Shown here: positions 54,767 to 63,106 of the stretch, in pieces
How the letters are laid out: each line of letters begins with the position of its first letter
How positions within the stretch are numbered: the first letter of the stretch is position 1
Source of the DNA: CCMP332 sp040218795
Lineage (GTDB): Bacteria > Bacteroidota > Bacteroidia > Cytophagales > CCMP332
Direction: 5' to 3'
NCBI GenBank assembly: GCA_040218795.1
Contig: JAVJQT010000003.1
Coordinates: 310,001-374,000, forward strand
Length of the DNA: 64,000 nucleotides
The notes under the pieces: model-generated
Database searches by the model: none
Told to the model about the DNA's origin: nothing
Seen by the model: the letters and a program-made list of their open reading frames with translations, nothing else
Program-made: the position numbers and the translations under genes

Positions 54767-56044
54767 TTAATGCACTTTTAAAACTTCAAAAGCATATTTA
54801 TCCAATTCTTCCCGATGATCTGGATGGGCGATTTCAATTAAATTTTTTGCCCTTTGTCTAATGTTTTTACCATAGAGCTCTGCTATACCATACTCTGTAA
54901 CGACATAATGAACGTGAGCCCTGGTAGTCACGACTCCGGCCCCTTGATTTAGAAATTTTGAAATTCTACTTACACCTTTGCTGGTTACCGATGGCAAAGC
55001 GATTATTGGTTTTCCACCCTGAGAGAGAGATGCTCCGCGTATAAAATCCATTTGGCCTCCCACGCCCGAATAAAACTTAGTTCCGATAGAATCGGATGAA
55101 ACCTGACCGGTTAAATCGACTTCAATGGCTGAATTAATTGCAGTTACGCGAGGGTTTCTTCGGATGATATGTACGTCATTTACATATTCAATATCCAATG
55201 CCCTAACCAATGGGTTATCATCCACAAAATCATATAACCTTCTGGTGCCCATAAGAAATCCTGTGACAATTATTCCGGGATGAACTTTTTTATATTTTCC
55301 TGTAATTACCCCCTTTTCAACCAGGTCAATTACCCCTTCAGCAAACATTTCTGTATGAATTCCCAAATCTTTATGTCCACCCAATTGGGCCAAAACAGCA
55401 TCCGGAATAGCTCCAATTCCCATTTGTAAAGTAGCTCTGTCTTCTACCAGATTCTGTGAGATAAGCTTGGCAATTGCAATTTCAATGGCTGTTTGTTCAG
55501 CTGGAAAAATCTCAGGAATTGCTTCATTGGATTCAACCATGGAATCGAACTTTGAAATATGCACCAATCCATCGCCATGCGTTCTCGGCATTTGAGGATT
55601 GATCTGTGCTATTACATGATCAGCCACTTCAACAGCAGCTCTGGTAGCATCTACTGAAATTCCAAGTGAACAAAACCCATGACGATCCGGAGGAGAAACT
55701 TGCACCATTGCTACATTCAAAGGCAAACGCCTGCTTCGAAAAAGTATCGGAACTTCGCTAAGAAAAATTGGAATATAGTCCGCTCGTCCTTCCCATACGG
55801 CTCGTCTTACATTACCGCCTATGAATAGAGCATTCACACGAAAAGAATCTTTGACTTTCTCATCTGTGTATGGCGCCGGGCCTTCGGTGTGTAATTGTAC
55901 GATTTCTACATTTTTTAATTCGGCAGCCCTGTTTGTCATTGCCTGAATTAAAAGTTTTGGTGCAGCACAAGCTGAATGAATAAAAACTCTATCGCCTGAT
56001 TCTATGACCTTTACTGCTTCCGCAGGACTAACTAAATTTTGCAT
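54767..56044 (-). CDS. Acetyl-CoA hydrolase/transferase family protein (4-hydroxybutyrate CoA-transferase-like)
   Basis: A 425-residue family I CoA-transferase. Visible elements are the N-terminal SGDRVFIHSACAAPKLLIQAM and LQMGIGAIPDAVLAQL. The conserved INSAIEVDLTGQVSSDSIG holds the likely catalytic Glu, and FYSGVGGQMDFIRGA and TSKGVSRI follow. Members transfer CoA between acetate, succinate, 4-hydroxybutyrate or butyrate, or hydrolyse acetyl-CoA. Subtype cannot be fixed from sequence alone. It is the last gene of the leftward run with adenine deaminase and a small helical protein, 9 bases after the latter. Confidence 0.9.
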   Translation of the reverse strand: MQNLVSPAEAVKVIESGDRVFIHSACAAPKLLIQAMTNRAAELKNVEIVQLHTEGPAPYTDEKVKDSFRVNALFIGGNVRRAVWEGRADYIPIFLSEVPILFRSRRLPLNVAMVQVSPPDRHGFCSLGISVDATRAAVEVADHVIAQINPQMPRTHGDGLVHISKFDSMVESNEAIPEIFPAEQTAIEIAIAKLISQNLVEDRATLQMGIGAIPDAVLAQLGGHKDLGIHTEMFAEGVIDLVEKGVITGKYKKVHPGIIVTGFLMGTRRLYDFVDDNPLVRALDIEYVNDVHIIRRNPRVTAINSAIEVDLTGQVSSDSIGTKFYSGVGGQMDFIRGASLSQGGKPIIALPSVTSKGVSRISKFLNQGAGVVTTRAHVHYVVTEYGIAELYGKNIRQRAKNLIEIAHPDHREELDKYAFEVLKVH

Positions 56045-56053
56045 TATGTGTTG

Positions 56054-56410
56054 CTAAGCGGCTTTTAACTTATGCTTCAAATTGGAAATAATTGAATCGA
56101 GAATTTCTGCATCATCTTCATCAATGACGCCACTTACACCTTTAATCTCATGAAGAATTCCAATGAGTTCTGAATATTCATCAGATTGTCCATAATCTCT
56201 GCAAGCGTTGATTAAATTCTGATAAGATTCTATAATTAAATACTCCTCATCAGAATTTATGTATTTTTCGAGGTATTCCTCGATCTCTTTTCCCTCCACA
56301 TGATCCTCGATGATTCTCTTTTCATTTTTATCAATTACACCATCTGCGATGATGATAGCATATATCATCCTGGCAAAAGCATCATAAACACGATCGAATG
56401 TTTTAGTCAT
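56054..56410 (-). CDS. Small acidic all-helical protein, TerB-like, unknown function
   Basis: A 118-residue protein with no signal or membrane span. It is rich in Glu/Asp and Ile, with a predicted helical bundle. The early IIIADGVIDKNEKRIIEDHV recalls the TerB-like DGxxDxxE segment, and a second acidic copy GVIDEDDAEILDSII lies near the C terminus. This is suggestive of a metal-binding TerB-type fold but I cannot confirm it. It lies between adenine deaminase (35-base gap) and the CoA-transferase gene. Confidence 0.6.
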   Translation of the reverse strand: MTKTFDRVYDAFARMIYAIIIADGVIDKNEKRIIEDHVEGKEIEEYLEKYINSDEEYLIIESYQNLINACRDYGQSDEYSELIGILHEIKGVSGVIDEDDAEILDSIISNLKHKLKAA

Positions 56411-56445
56411 AATTCAATATTTCGAAATGCAAAAGTATCAATTCC

Positions 56446-58065
56446 TTAGGAGGCATCAAGATTTTCAAATTTAAAATCTTTCCCATTGAATAAACCTTTA
56501 TCTGACAACTTTAATTCCGGAATTACCAGCAATGCCATAAAAGATAAAGTCATAAAAGGAGCCTTTAGTTCTGAGCCTATATCTTTAGCTATTCTATCCA
56601 ATTTTTTATAAGCACTACCAACTTCAAAAGCCTCTTTGTCACTCATTAGTCCTGCAACAGGTAATTGCAAAGAATGACATTCTTCTTCATCAAATACGCA
56701 TATTCCACCCTTGAGTTGCATAATTTCATTGCATACAATTGAAATATTTTCATCCGATGTTCCTACGCAAATTATATTATGACAATCATGAGCAACAGTT
56801 GAAGCAAGCGCTCCTTTATTTAAACCAAAATTTTTTATCCATGCGATGGCCGGGTCTGACTTTTTATATCTGTTGATTACGGCAATTTTTAGAATGTCAT
56901 TATCAATATCAGCTTCAAAATCATCTGAATCTACATCATGTGCTAATTGCCCCGTAATTAATTCACCATCCCTAGCTTCTATAACTTTAATTTGCTTTGA
57001 TCGCAACTTTACTTTAAAGTCTTCTGCCTTCAAGGGATAAGTAAAAAAATTATTGATCGGGTTTATTCTTTGTAAATTGATTTTCACCTCTCCATTTTCT
57101 ACCAACAATTCTCCTTTGTGGTATACTTTATCTACTTCGAAATCCTTTAGATCCTTGAATAATACAAAATTTGCCGGGTCACTTATTTGCGCTAATCCAT
57201 GTCGTAAATTATAATGTTCATATGGATTTTTTGTACATGCCCTAATTACATCCCAAAAATCAAATCCATCGGCAATAGCTCTGGCAGCTAATTTGTTTAT
57301 ATGTCCAATTAATAAATCGTCCGGATGCTTATCGTCTGAGCAAAACATTACCAATTCTGGGTACTCTGATATTATTTTTTTTAAAGCCGGGTAATTTTTT
57401 GCAGCGCTCCCCTCTCGGATTAATATCTTCATTCCGAGCTCTGCTTTTTCTTTTGCTTCTTCATAACTAAAGCATTCATGATCAGTCGAAATGCCGGCCT
57501 CAAAATACTTTTTTAAATCTTCACCTCTTAAACCCGGAGCATGACCGTCTATTTTCATTCCCAACTGATGAGCATAATCAATTTTTTTTAAAATCTCTGC
57601 ATTTTTATAAATGACACCGGGATAATTCATCATTTCCGATAAATAATGAATTTCATCCTTTTTAAGTAGCTCCAAAATCATTGTGCTATTGATAATAGCA
57701 CCTGATGTTTCGAATTCGGTTGCAGGAACACATGATGGTGCGCCAAAATAGAAATAAAATGGCGCAGTTTTCCCGTCCTTAATCATAAAATCAATTCCCT
57801 CCTGCCCGCAAACATTTGCTATTTCATGCGGATCAGATACTGTTGCAATTGTACCATGTTTTAAAGCCTCCGCTGCAAATCTTGATGGTACCAGCATTGA
57901 ACTCTCTATATGTATATGTGCATCTATCAATCCGGGAATTAAATAGAACTTCGGAGCTTCACTAATTTTTTCAATTGCGCATATCGACGAATCGTTGAAA
58001 GAAACCCTGGCCGGATAAATCTCTTTTTTAATTACATCGACGTACTGACATTTCAAATTTTGCAT
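56446..58065 (-). CDS. ade: Adenine deaminase
   Basis: Converts adenine to hypoxanthine and ammonia in purine salvage. The 539-residue amidohydrolase has the metal-binding PGLIDAHIHIESSML near residue 45, VSDPHEIANVCGQEGI, the GHAPGL segment, and HDCHNIICVGTSDENI in the C-terminal half, all typical of the bacterial ade family. It starts 14 bases after the TRAP-type binding protein gene on the same strand. Confidence 0.94.
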   Translation of the reverse strand: MQNLKCQYVDVIKKEIYPARVSFNDSSICAIEKISEAPKFYLIPGLIDAHIHIESSMLVPSRFAAEALKHGTIATVSDPHEIANVCGQEGIDFMIKDGKTAPFYFYFGAPSCVPATEFETSGAIINSTMILELLKKDEIHYLSEMMNYPGVIYKNAEILKKIDYAHQLGMKIDGHAPGLRGEDLKKYFEAGISTDHECFSYEEAKEKAELGMKILIREGSAAKNYPALKKIISEYPELVMFCSDDKHPDDLLIGHINKLAARAIADGFDFWDVIRACTKNPYEHYNLRHGLAQISDPANFVLFKDLKDFEVDKVYHKGELLVENGEVKINLQRINPINNFFTYPLKAEDFKVKLRSKQIKVIEARDGELITGQLAHDVDSDDFEADIDNDILKIAVINRYKKSDPAIAWIKNFGLNKGALASTVAHDCHNIICVGTSDENISIVCNEIMQLKGGICVFDEEECHSLQLPVAGLMSDKEAFEVGSAYKKLDRIAKDIGSELKAPFMTLSFMALLVIPELKLSDKGLFNGKDFKFENLDAS

Positions 58066-58079
58066 TTCAGATGCTTTCT

Positions 58080-59252
58080 TTAATTGTAAATTCTTTCAAA
58101 ATAAGCCTTTTCAGAAATGTTGGTCCATTCGGACATTTGCTTTTTAAAAGAGTAATATGAATTATAGATACGTTTAAAATCATTATTCTCTATACTCAGT
58201 TCGTCCATTACTATAGCTGTATTTTTTCTTAAATGCTCAATTACAACATCAGGGAATGGTCGTATCAATACTTGTCCTTCCTCTTTTATTTTTTTGAGAT
58301 GCTCAGCATTACGCATATCAAATGCTGAAAGTACCCAATTGTTTAATTTTCCCAATCCGTGTCTAAGGATTGCTTTTAAATCTGAAGGCAGGGAATTATA
58401 TTTTTCTGAATTTAAGATGGTCTCAAAACTAGTAGCTGTTTCATGCCAGCCCGGATAATAGTAATATTTTGCAATTTTGTGAAAACCCATTAAGTAATCG
58501 TGATAGGGGCCTATCCATTCGGTGGCATCAATGACACCGCGCTCTAAATTGGTAAAAATTTCACCGCCGGCGACTAAAACCGAAGTCCCTCCGGATTTAC
58601 TAAACACCTTCCCTCCTAATCCGGGAATTCTCATTTTTAAGCCTGCCAAATCATCAACTGTATTGAGTTCCTTATTGAACCAGCCCCCCATTTGCATACC
58701 GGTATTACCGGATAGGACGGGGATTAAGTTAAAAGGCCGGTACAATTCCTCCCACAGTTCCGCACCATCAGACTGCGAAACCCATGCATTAAATTGCTGT
58801 GCATTCATTCCAAATGGAACGGCTGCAAAAATTTGTGCTGCAGGTATTTTTCCCGACCAGTAATAAGGCGAGCCATTTCCTATTTCAGCAATACCATTAC
58901 TTACAGCATCAAAAACTTCTAGAGCAGGAACAATCTCTCCTCCTCCAAATATTCTAATCTCCATTCTTCCGCCCGACATTTCATTAACCCAATCTGCAAA
59001 AAGTTGACAGCCCTCGCCTAAAATTGGAAAATTGGGAGGCCATGTAGTTAATAATTTCCAATAGTAATTTTTATTGTAATTTATGTTTACAGACTTTATT
59101 TTGTCATTGGAATCCTCAGAACATGATATACCAAGACCTGCCGCCAAGGTGAATCCGGATATGTTTCGAATGAATTTTCTTCGCTCCATCTGAACATCGC
59201 TTGCATTGTTTTTCAGGTCATTTTGTCCTTTGTTTTTATTTTTTGTGTTCAT
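58080..59252 (-). CDS. TRAP transporter solute-binding protein (DctP family), Tat-type lipoprotein signal
   Basis: A 390-residue protein. A hydrophilic N terminus is followed by ERRKFIRNISGFTLAAGLGISC, a twin-arginine signal whose last residues also fit a lipobox, so it may be both Tat-exported and lipidated. The mature part is a DctP-family binding protein: FQIFGGGEIVPALEVFDAV, YYWSGKIPAAQIFAAVPFGMNAQQFNAW and GLKMRIPG. Family members bind carboxylates such as 2-oxo acids. The membrane subunits DctQ/DctM are not in the window. It is divergent from clpB. Confidence 0.88.
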   Translation of the reverse strand: MNTKNKNKGQNDLKNNASDVQMERRKFIRNISGFTLAAGLGISCSEDSNDKIKSVNINYNKNYYWKLLTTWPPNFPILGEGCQLFADWVNEMSGGRMEIRIFGGGEIVPALEVFDAVSNGIAEIGNGSPYYWSGKIPAAQIFAAVPFGMNAQQFNAWVSQSDGAELWEELYRPFNLIPVLSGNTGMQMGGWFNKELNTVDDLAGLKMRIPGLGGKVFSKSGGTSVLVAGGEIFTNLERGVIDATEWIGPYHDYLMGFHKIAKYYYYPGWHETATSFETILNSEKYNSLPSDLKAILRHGLGKLNNWVLSAFDMRNAEHLKKIKEEGQVLIRPFPDVVIEHLRKNTAIVMDELSIENNDFKRIYNSYYSFKKQMSEWTNISEKAYFERIYN

Positions 59253-59262
59253 TTTCGGTCAT

Positions 59263-59295
59263 TTTGTCTCTTATTCTCAATTGGAAATAAAATTG
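59263..59295 (+). promoter_or_regulatory. Candidate clpB promoter
   Basis: TTTG (59263-59266), then 21 bases, then TAAAATTG (59288-59295), a 7-of-8 match to TAnnTTTG. It lies 26 bases before the clpB ATG, within the 69-base gap to the divergent TRAP gene. Confidence 0.45.
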
Positions 59296-59307
59296 ATGCC
59301 ATCTATT

Positions 59308-59313
59308 GGAGGT
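59308..59313 (+). promoter_or_regulatory. Strong Shine-Dalgarno site in front of clpB
   Basis: GGAGGT ends 8 bases before the ATG at 59322, a textbook spacing and match. Most genes in this window have no such site, in line with the weak Shine-Dalgarno use known for Bacteroidota. Confidence 0.6.
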
Positions 59314-59321
59314 AAATAACA

Positions 59322-61937
59322 ATGAATTTTAAAAATTACACAATCAAAGCACAGGAAGCACTTAGCAAGGCAACGGAGATTGCAGCTGAGCATACACACC
59401 AGGCGATCGAACCTGCTCATTTGCTTTTGGGAGTGATCAGCTCTGAAGAAAATATAAGTTCTTTTATTTTTAAAAAAGCAGAAGTCGACAAAAATACCTT
59501 TCTCCAGGAAATCGATAAAATCATTGAATCATACCCTTCGGTTGATGGAGGAAGCCCTTATTTATCAAATAATTCAGCCGCCTGTTTGCAAAGCGCCACA
59601 AAAATTTCAAAATCATTAAAAGATGAATTTGTAACAGTAGAGCATATATTAATTGCACTCGCTTCCGGTTCGGATGAAATTTCCAAACTGATGAAGTCAT
59701 TTGGATTAACTGAAAAAACGCTAAAAAAAGTAGTTCAGGAATTGCGAGGTGGCGATACAGTTAAGGATCAGAATGCCGAATCAAAATACCAGTCTTTGAG
59801 CCGATATTCAAAAAATCTAAATGAACTGGCCGCCTCAGGAAAAATTGATCCTGTGATCGGAAGAGATGATGAAATTAGACGTGTACTTCAAATTTTGACA
59901 AGAAGAACAAAAAACAACCCCATTTTACTCGGAGAACCCGGAGTGGGTAAAACTGCAATAGTTGAAGGACTAGCACAACGGATCGTTGATGGAGATGTTC
60001 CGGAAAATCTCAAATCAAAAACCTTGATCTCTTTGGATATGGGTCTATTGGTTGCCGGTGCCAAATACAAAGGTGAATTCGAAGAGAGACTAAAAGCAGT
60101 AATTAAAGAAGTAGTTGATTCAGATGGGGAAATTATTCTCTTTATAGATGAAATTCATACATTAATTGGAGCCGGAGCAGGAGGAGAAAGTGCTATGGAT
60201 GCGGCTAATTTATTAAAACCCGCATTGGCCAGAGGCGAATTACATGCTATTGGTGCCACTACCTTAAAAGAATATCAGAAGTATATAGAGAAAGATAAGG
60301 CGCTTGAACGCCGCTTTCAGACCGTTATGGTTAATGAGCCAAGCACTCAGGATGCAATATCCATTCTCAGGGGAATTAAAGATAAATACGAATTGCATCA
60401 CGGTGTCCGGGTTAAAGATGATGCGATTATTACAGCTGTCGAACTTTCGGATCGCTATATTTCTGATCGTTTTCTACCGGACAAAGCCATTGATTTAATG
60501 GATGAAGCAGCAGCGAAACTTAGAATAGAAATTGATTCAATGCCAGAAGAACTCGATGAAGTTCAAAGAAAAATAATGCAACTTGAAATTGAACGAGAGG
60601 CCATTCGAAGAGAAAAGGACAAGGATAAAGAGGCTGTTATAGCCAAAGATCTGGCTGAATTAGAAAGCAAAAGGAATGCACTTCGAGCCAAATGGAAAAG
60701 CGAAAAAGAGCTAATTCAAGGAATTCAAAAAAATAAAGAGCGCATAGAGGAATTAAAAATTCAGGCTGAACAGGCTGAGCGCAGTGGAGATTTGGGAAAA
60801 GTTGCCGAAATCCGCTATGGAAAGGTTGTGGAAGCTGAACAGGAATTGGAAAAACTCAAAGCCCAAATGACTAAAACTCAAAGCAACAATCCAATGCTTA
60901 AAGAAGAAATCAGTTCTGAGGATGTGGCTGAAGTAGTCGCCCGCTGGACTGGGATCCCTGTTAACAAGATGCTTCAAAGTGATAGAGAAAAACTGATAAA
61001 ACTTGAAGAAGAACTTGGGAAAAGAGTAGCCGGACAAAAAGAAGCGATTGCAGCAGTCTCCGATGCCGTGCGAAGGAGTCGCGCCGGTTTGCACGATCCT
61101 AATAAACCAATTGGTTCCTTTATATTTTTAGGAACAACCGGTGTGGGAAAGACAGAACTAGCCAAAGCCTTAGCAGAATATTTGTTCAACGATGACAAGG
61201 CAATGGTGAGGATTGATATGTCTGAATATCAGGAAAGACATGCGGTTAGCCGTCTAATCGGAGCACCTCCGGGCTATGTAGGTTATGACGAGGGTGGGCA
61301 ATTAACCGAAGCAGTTCGAAGAAAACCTTATTCGGTTATATTATTGGATGAAATTGAAAAAGCGCATCCCGATGTATTCAATATTCTTTTACAAGTGCTG
61401 GACGATGGAAGATTAACTGATAACAAAGGCCGAATTGCCAATTTTAAAAATTGTATCATAATCATGACTTCAAATATAGGTTCTCATATTATCCAGGAAG
61501 AATTTGAGAAAATGGATGCGTCCAATGAAGCTGATACTATTTTAGATACAAGAGAACGGGTATTTCAACTATTGAAAAAATCACTTCGTCCTGAATTTTT
61601 GAACAGAATTGATGAAACAATAATGTTTACTCCACTTTCAAGATCTGAGATTAGAAAAATTGTTGAAATCCAATTTACATCCATTAAAAAACTGATGGAA
61701 AAGAACGGCATTGAAATTGAGGCCAGTGACAAAGCACTTGATAAATTGGCTGAATTGGGATTTGATCCTCAATTTGGCGCGAGACCATTAAAAAGAGTAC
61801 TTCAAAAACAAATTCTTAATGAATTGTCAAAAGAGATTTTGAGTGGAAAAATTCAAAAGGAGCAAGTCATTGGCATTGATTTGGACAGCAATAATGAATT
61901 TCAATTTTTAAATCTTAGCAATGTCAGCATTGATTAG
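59322..61937 (+). CDS. clpB: ATP-dependent chaperone ClpB
   Basis: An 871-residue disaggregase that works with DnaK to rescue aggregated proteins. It has an N-terminal Clp_N repeat domain (residues 1-145), NBD1 with Walker A GEPGVGKT and Walker B ILFIDEIHTL, and a long coiled-coil middle domain (about 400-530: LEIEREAIRREKDKDKE...). NBD2 has Walker A GTTGVGKT and Walker B VILLDEIEKAHPD, and a C-terminal D2-small domain follows. The middle domain separates ClpB from ClpA/ClpC. It is a single-gene unit with its own promoter, a strong ribosome binding site and a terminator. Confidence 0.97.
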   Translation: MNFKNYTIKAQEALSKATEIAAEHTHQAIEPAHLLLGVISSEENISSFIFKKAEVDKNTFLQEIDKIIESYPSVDGGSPYLSNNSAACLQSATKISKSLKDEFVTVEHILIALASGSDEISKLMKSFGLTEKTLKKVVQELRGGDTVKDQNAESKYQSLSRYSKNLNELAASGKIDPVIGRDDEIRRVLQILTRRTKNNPILLGEPGVGKTAIVEGLAQRIVDGDVPENLKSKTLISLDMGLLVAGAKYKGEFEERLKAVIKEVVDSDGEIILFIDEIHTLIGAGAGGESAMDAANLLKPALARGELHAIGATTLKEYQKYIEKDKALERRFQTVMVNEPSTQDAISILRGIKDKYELHHGVRVKDDAIITAVELSDRYISDRFLPDKAIDLMDEAAAKLRIEIDSMPEELDEVQRKIMQLEIEREAIRREKDKDKEAVIAKDLAELESKRNALRAKWKSEKELIQGIQKNKERIEELKIQAEQAERSGDLGKVAEIRYGKVVEAEQELEKLKAQMTKTQSNNPMLKEEISSEDVAEVVARWTGIPVNKMLQSDREKLIKLEEELGKRVAGQKEAIAAVSDAVRRSRAGLHDPNKPIGSFIFLGTTGVGKTELAKALAEYLFNDDKAMVRIDMSEYQERHAVSRLIGAPPGYVGYDEGGQLTEAVRRKPYSVILLDEIEKAHPDVFNILLQVLDDGRLTDNKGRIANFKNCIIIMTSNIGSHIIQEEFEKMDASNEADTILDTRERVFQLLKKSLRPEFLNRIDETIMFTPLSRSEIRKIVEIQFTSIKKLMEKNGIEIEASDKALDKLAELGFDPQFGARPLKRVLQKQILNELSKEILSGKIQKEQVIGIDLDSNNEFQFLNLSNVSID

Positions 61938-61962
61938 TGCTAATTAATAAATAACCATTATT

Positions 61963-61990
61963 AAGGGCATTTCATTTGAGGTGCCCTTTT
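61963..61990 (+). terminator. Rho-independent terminator after clpB
   Basis: A 7-bp stem AAGGGCA / TGCCCTT with a 12-base loop is followed by TTTTCT. It lies 26 bases after the clpB stop. Confidence 0.8.
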
Positions 61991-61991
61991 C

Positions 61992-61999
61992 TATATTTG
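61992..61999 (+). promoter_or_regulatory. Candidate -7 promoter element for the membrane cytochrome gene
   Basis: TATATTTG matches TAnnTTTG exactly and is followed by C. It begins directly after the clpB terminator and lies 13 bases before the ATG at 62013. A TTTG at 61975-61978 is too close (13 bases) to be a normal -33 element. Confidence 0.45.
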
Positions 62000-62012
62000 C
62001 TAAAAAAAAAGA

Positions 62013-62651
62013 ATGTATTTCTATCTCAGCCTTACGCATAAGATCTCAGTATCACTTTTCCTGATTATTTATCTTTTTAAAGCTTTAATGCTTATTGCAA
62101 ACCACAAGGAAACTTTGAAGAAGTTTTCCAGGTTGGTAAAAATTCCTGAAATGATAATAAGTGTATTATTTCTGGCTACCGGTGTTTATATGCTAATAAA
62201 AGGTGGACATCCGGAATTATATATGATGGTAAAGATTGTTCTGGTACTCGCTTCAATTCCATTGGCTGTGATCGGAATTCGAAAAGAAAAAAAATTGTTT
62301 TTAGTACTCTCGGTTGTAATCCTTATTTACGTCTATGGTATTGCAGAAACACATAGCCTGACTTTTACCCATCCAAGCCCTGAGGGTTTAATTGAAAACG
62401 TAGAGGATGATAATTATCAAATTAAAGTACATGGTTTGGCATTGTATCAACAGCATTGCCTTCGCTGTCATGGAGAGCAGGGAGATAAAATGAGATATGA
62501 ATCTCCGGATATTTCAACAACAAGTTTAGATAAAGAACAAAGGTGGGAGATTATTAACAATGGTAAGGGCATGATGCCTGCTTTTGGTAAAAAACTCGAT
62601 AAAAATGAAAAAAAGGCTTTGGAGGAATATCTTCTGAGTTTAAAAAAATGA
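62013..62651 (+). CDS. SirB2-like membrane protein fused to a cytochrome c domain
   Basis: A 212-residue protein with four predicted membrane spans (about residues 7-30, 45-63, 70-88 and 95-112). The loops HKISVSLFLIIYLFK and ATGVYMLIKGGHPELYMMVKI resemble the SirB2 family of small membrane proteins. After a linker comes a cytochrome c domain with the haem site CLRCH (C149, C152, H153) and a Met-ligand candidate in GKGMMPAFGKKL. The haem domain should face the periplasm. It is probably an electron-transfer or haem-sensing protein. Alone between clpB and a sorting-domain protein. Confidence 0.8.
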   Translation: MYFYLSLTHKISVSLFLIIYLFKALMLIANHKETLKKFSRLVKIPEMIISVLFLATGVYMLIKGGHPELYMMVKIVLVLASIPLAVIGIRKEKKLFLVLSVVILIYVYGIAETHSLTFTHPSPEGLIENVEDDNYQIKVHGLALYQQHCLRCHGEQGDKMRYESPDISTTSLDKEQRWEIINNGKGMMPAFGKKLDKNEKKALEEYLLSLKK

Positions 62652-62726
62652 TCCTGGCATTATTTAAAACAATAATACATCGAAAATATAGTCGAATAAT
62701 TGAAAAATTAGTAGATTAAAAGGCTG

Positions 62727-63059
62727 ATGTCAAAAACTGCCTTCATACTGATTTTTTCATTTTTTCTCTTTTTGAGTTACTCGGCAATTGGTCAGGCCAA
62801 TCAAAATTCCATTGGTGTATTTCCAAATCCATTGTTTGATAAAGCTACTTTGGAAATTCATACCGAAAGTGTTAGCCCAACTGAAATTGTTCTCTTTAAC
62901 ATTATTGGAAAAGAGATTCACAGACAAAAACTTAGTGGCTTGGGACAGGATAGCAGATTTGAAGTTGATTTTTCATTTCTAAATCCTGGCGTTTATTTTT
63001 TGAGCCTTATTTCAAATCGGGAAACAATTGCAACAAAAAAAATAGTTAAGAAAGGCTAA
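62727..63059 (+). CDS. Minimal secreted protein: signal peptide plus T9SS type A sorting domain
   Basis: A 110-residue protein. A signal peptide (about residues 1-23, IGQ cut) leads straight into a complete T9SS type A sorting domain (about 28-110: VFPNPLFDKATLEIH, FNIIGKEIHRQKL, LNPGVYFLSLI and a final Lys-rich KKIVKKG). There is no cargo domain. It may be a free sorting-domain protein acting on its own, or the remnant of a longer gene. It sits 47 bases before the marR-like gene and shares its direction. Confidence 0.7.
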   Translation: MSKTAFILIFSFFLFLSYSAIGQANQNSIGVFPNPLFDKATLEIHTESVSPTEIVLFNIIGKEIHRQKLSGLGQDSRFEVDFSFLNPGVYFLSLISNRETIATKKIVKKG

Positions 63060-63076
63060 AAAAATTTAAATGTTTA

Positions 63077-63090
63077 AATGTATATACATT
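63077..63090. promoter_or_regulatory. Operator-like 14-bp palindrome upstream of the MarR-family gene
   Basis: AATGTATATACATT is a perfect 14-bp palindrome that ends 16 bases before the regulator's ATG. The half-site AAATGT also occurs at 63068-63073, and ATACA/TGTAT forms another small inverted repeat at 63093-63104. MarR proteins often bind palindromes of this size next to their own genes, so autoregulation is likely. The core is shared with the yceI promoter. Confidence 0.65.
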
Positions 63091-63106
63091 AAATACAACT
63101 GTATAA

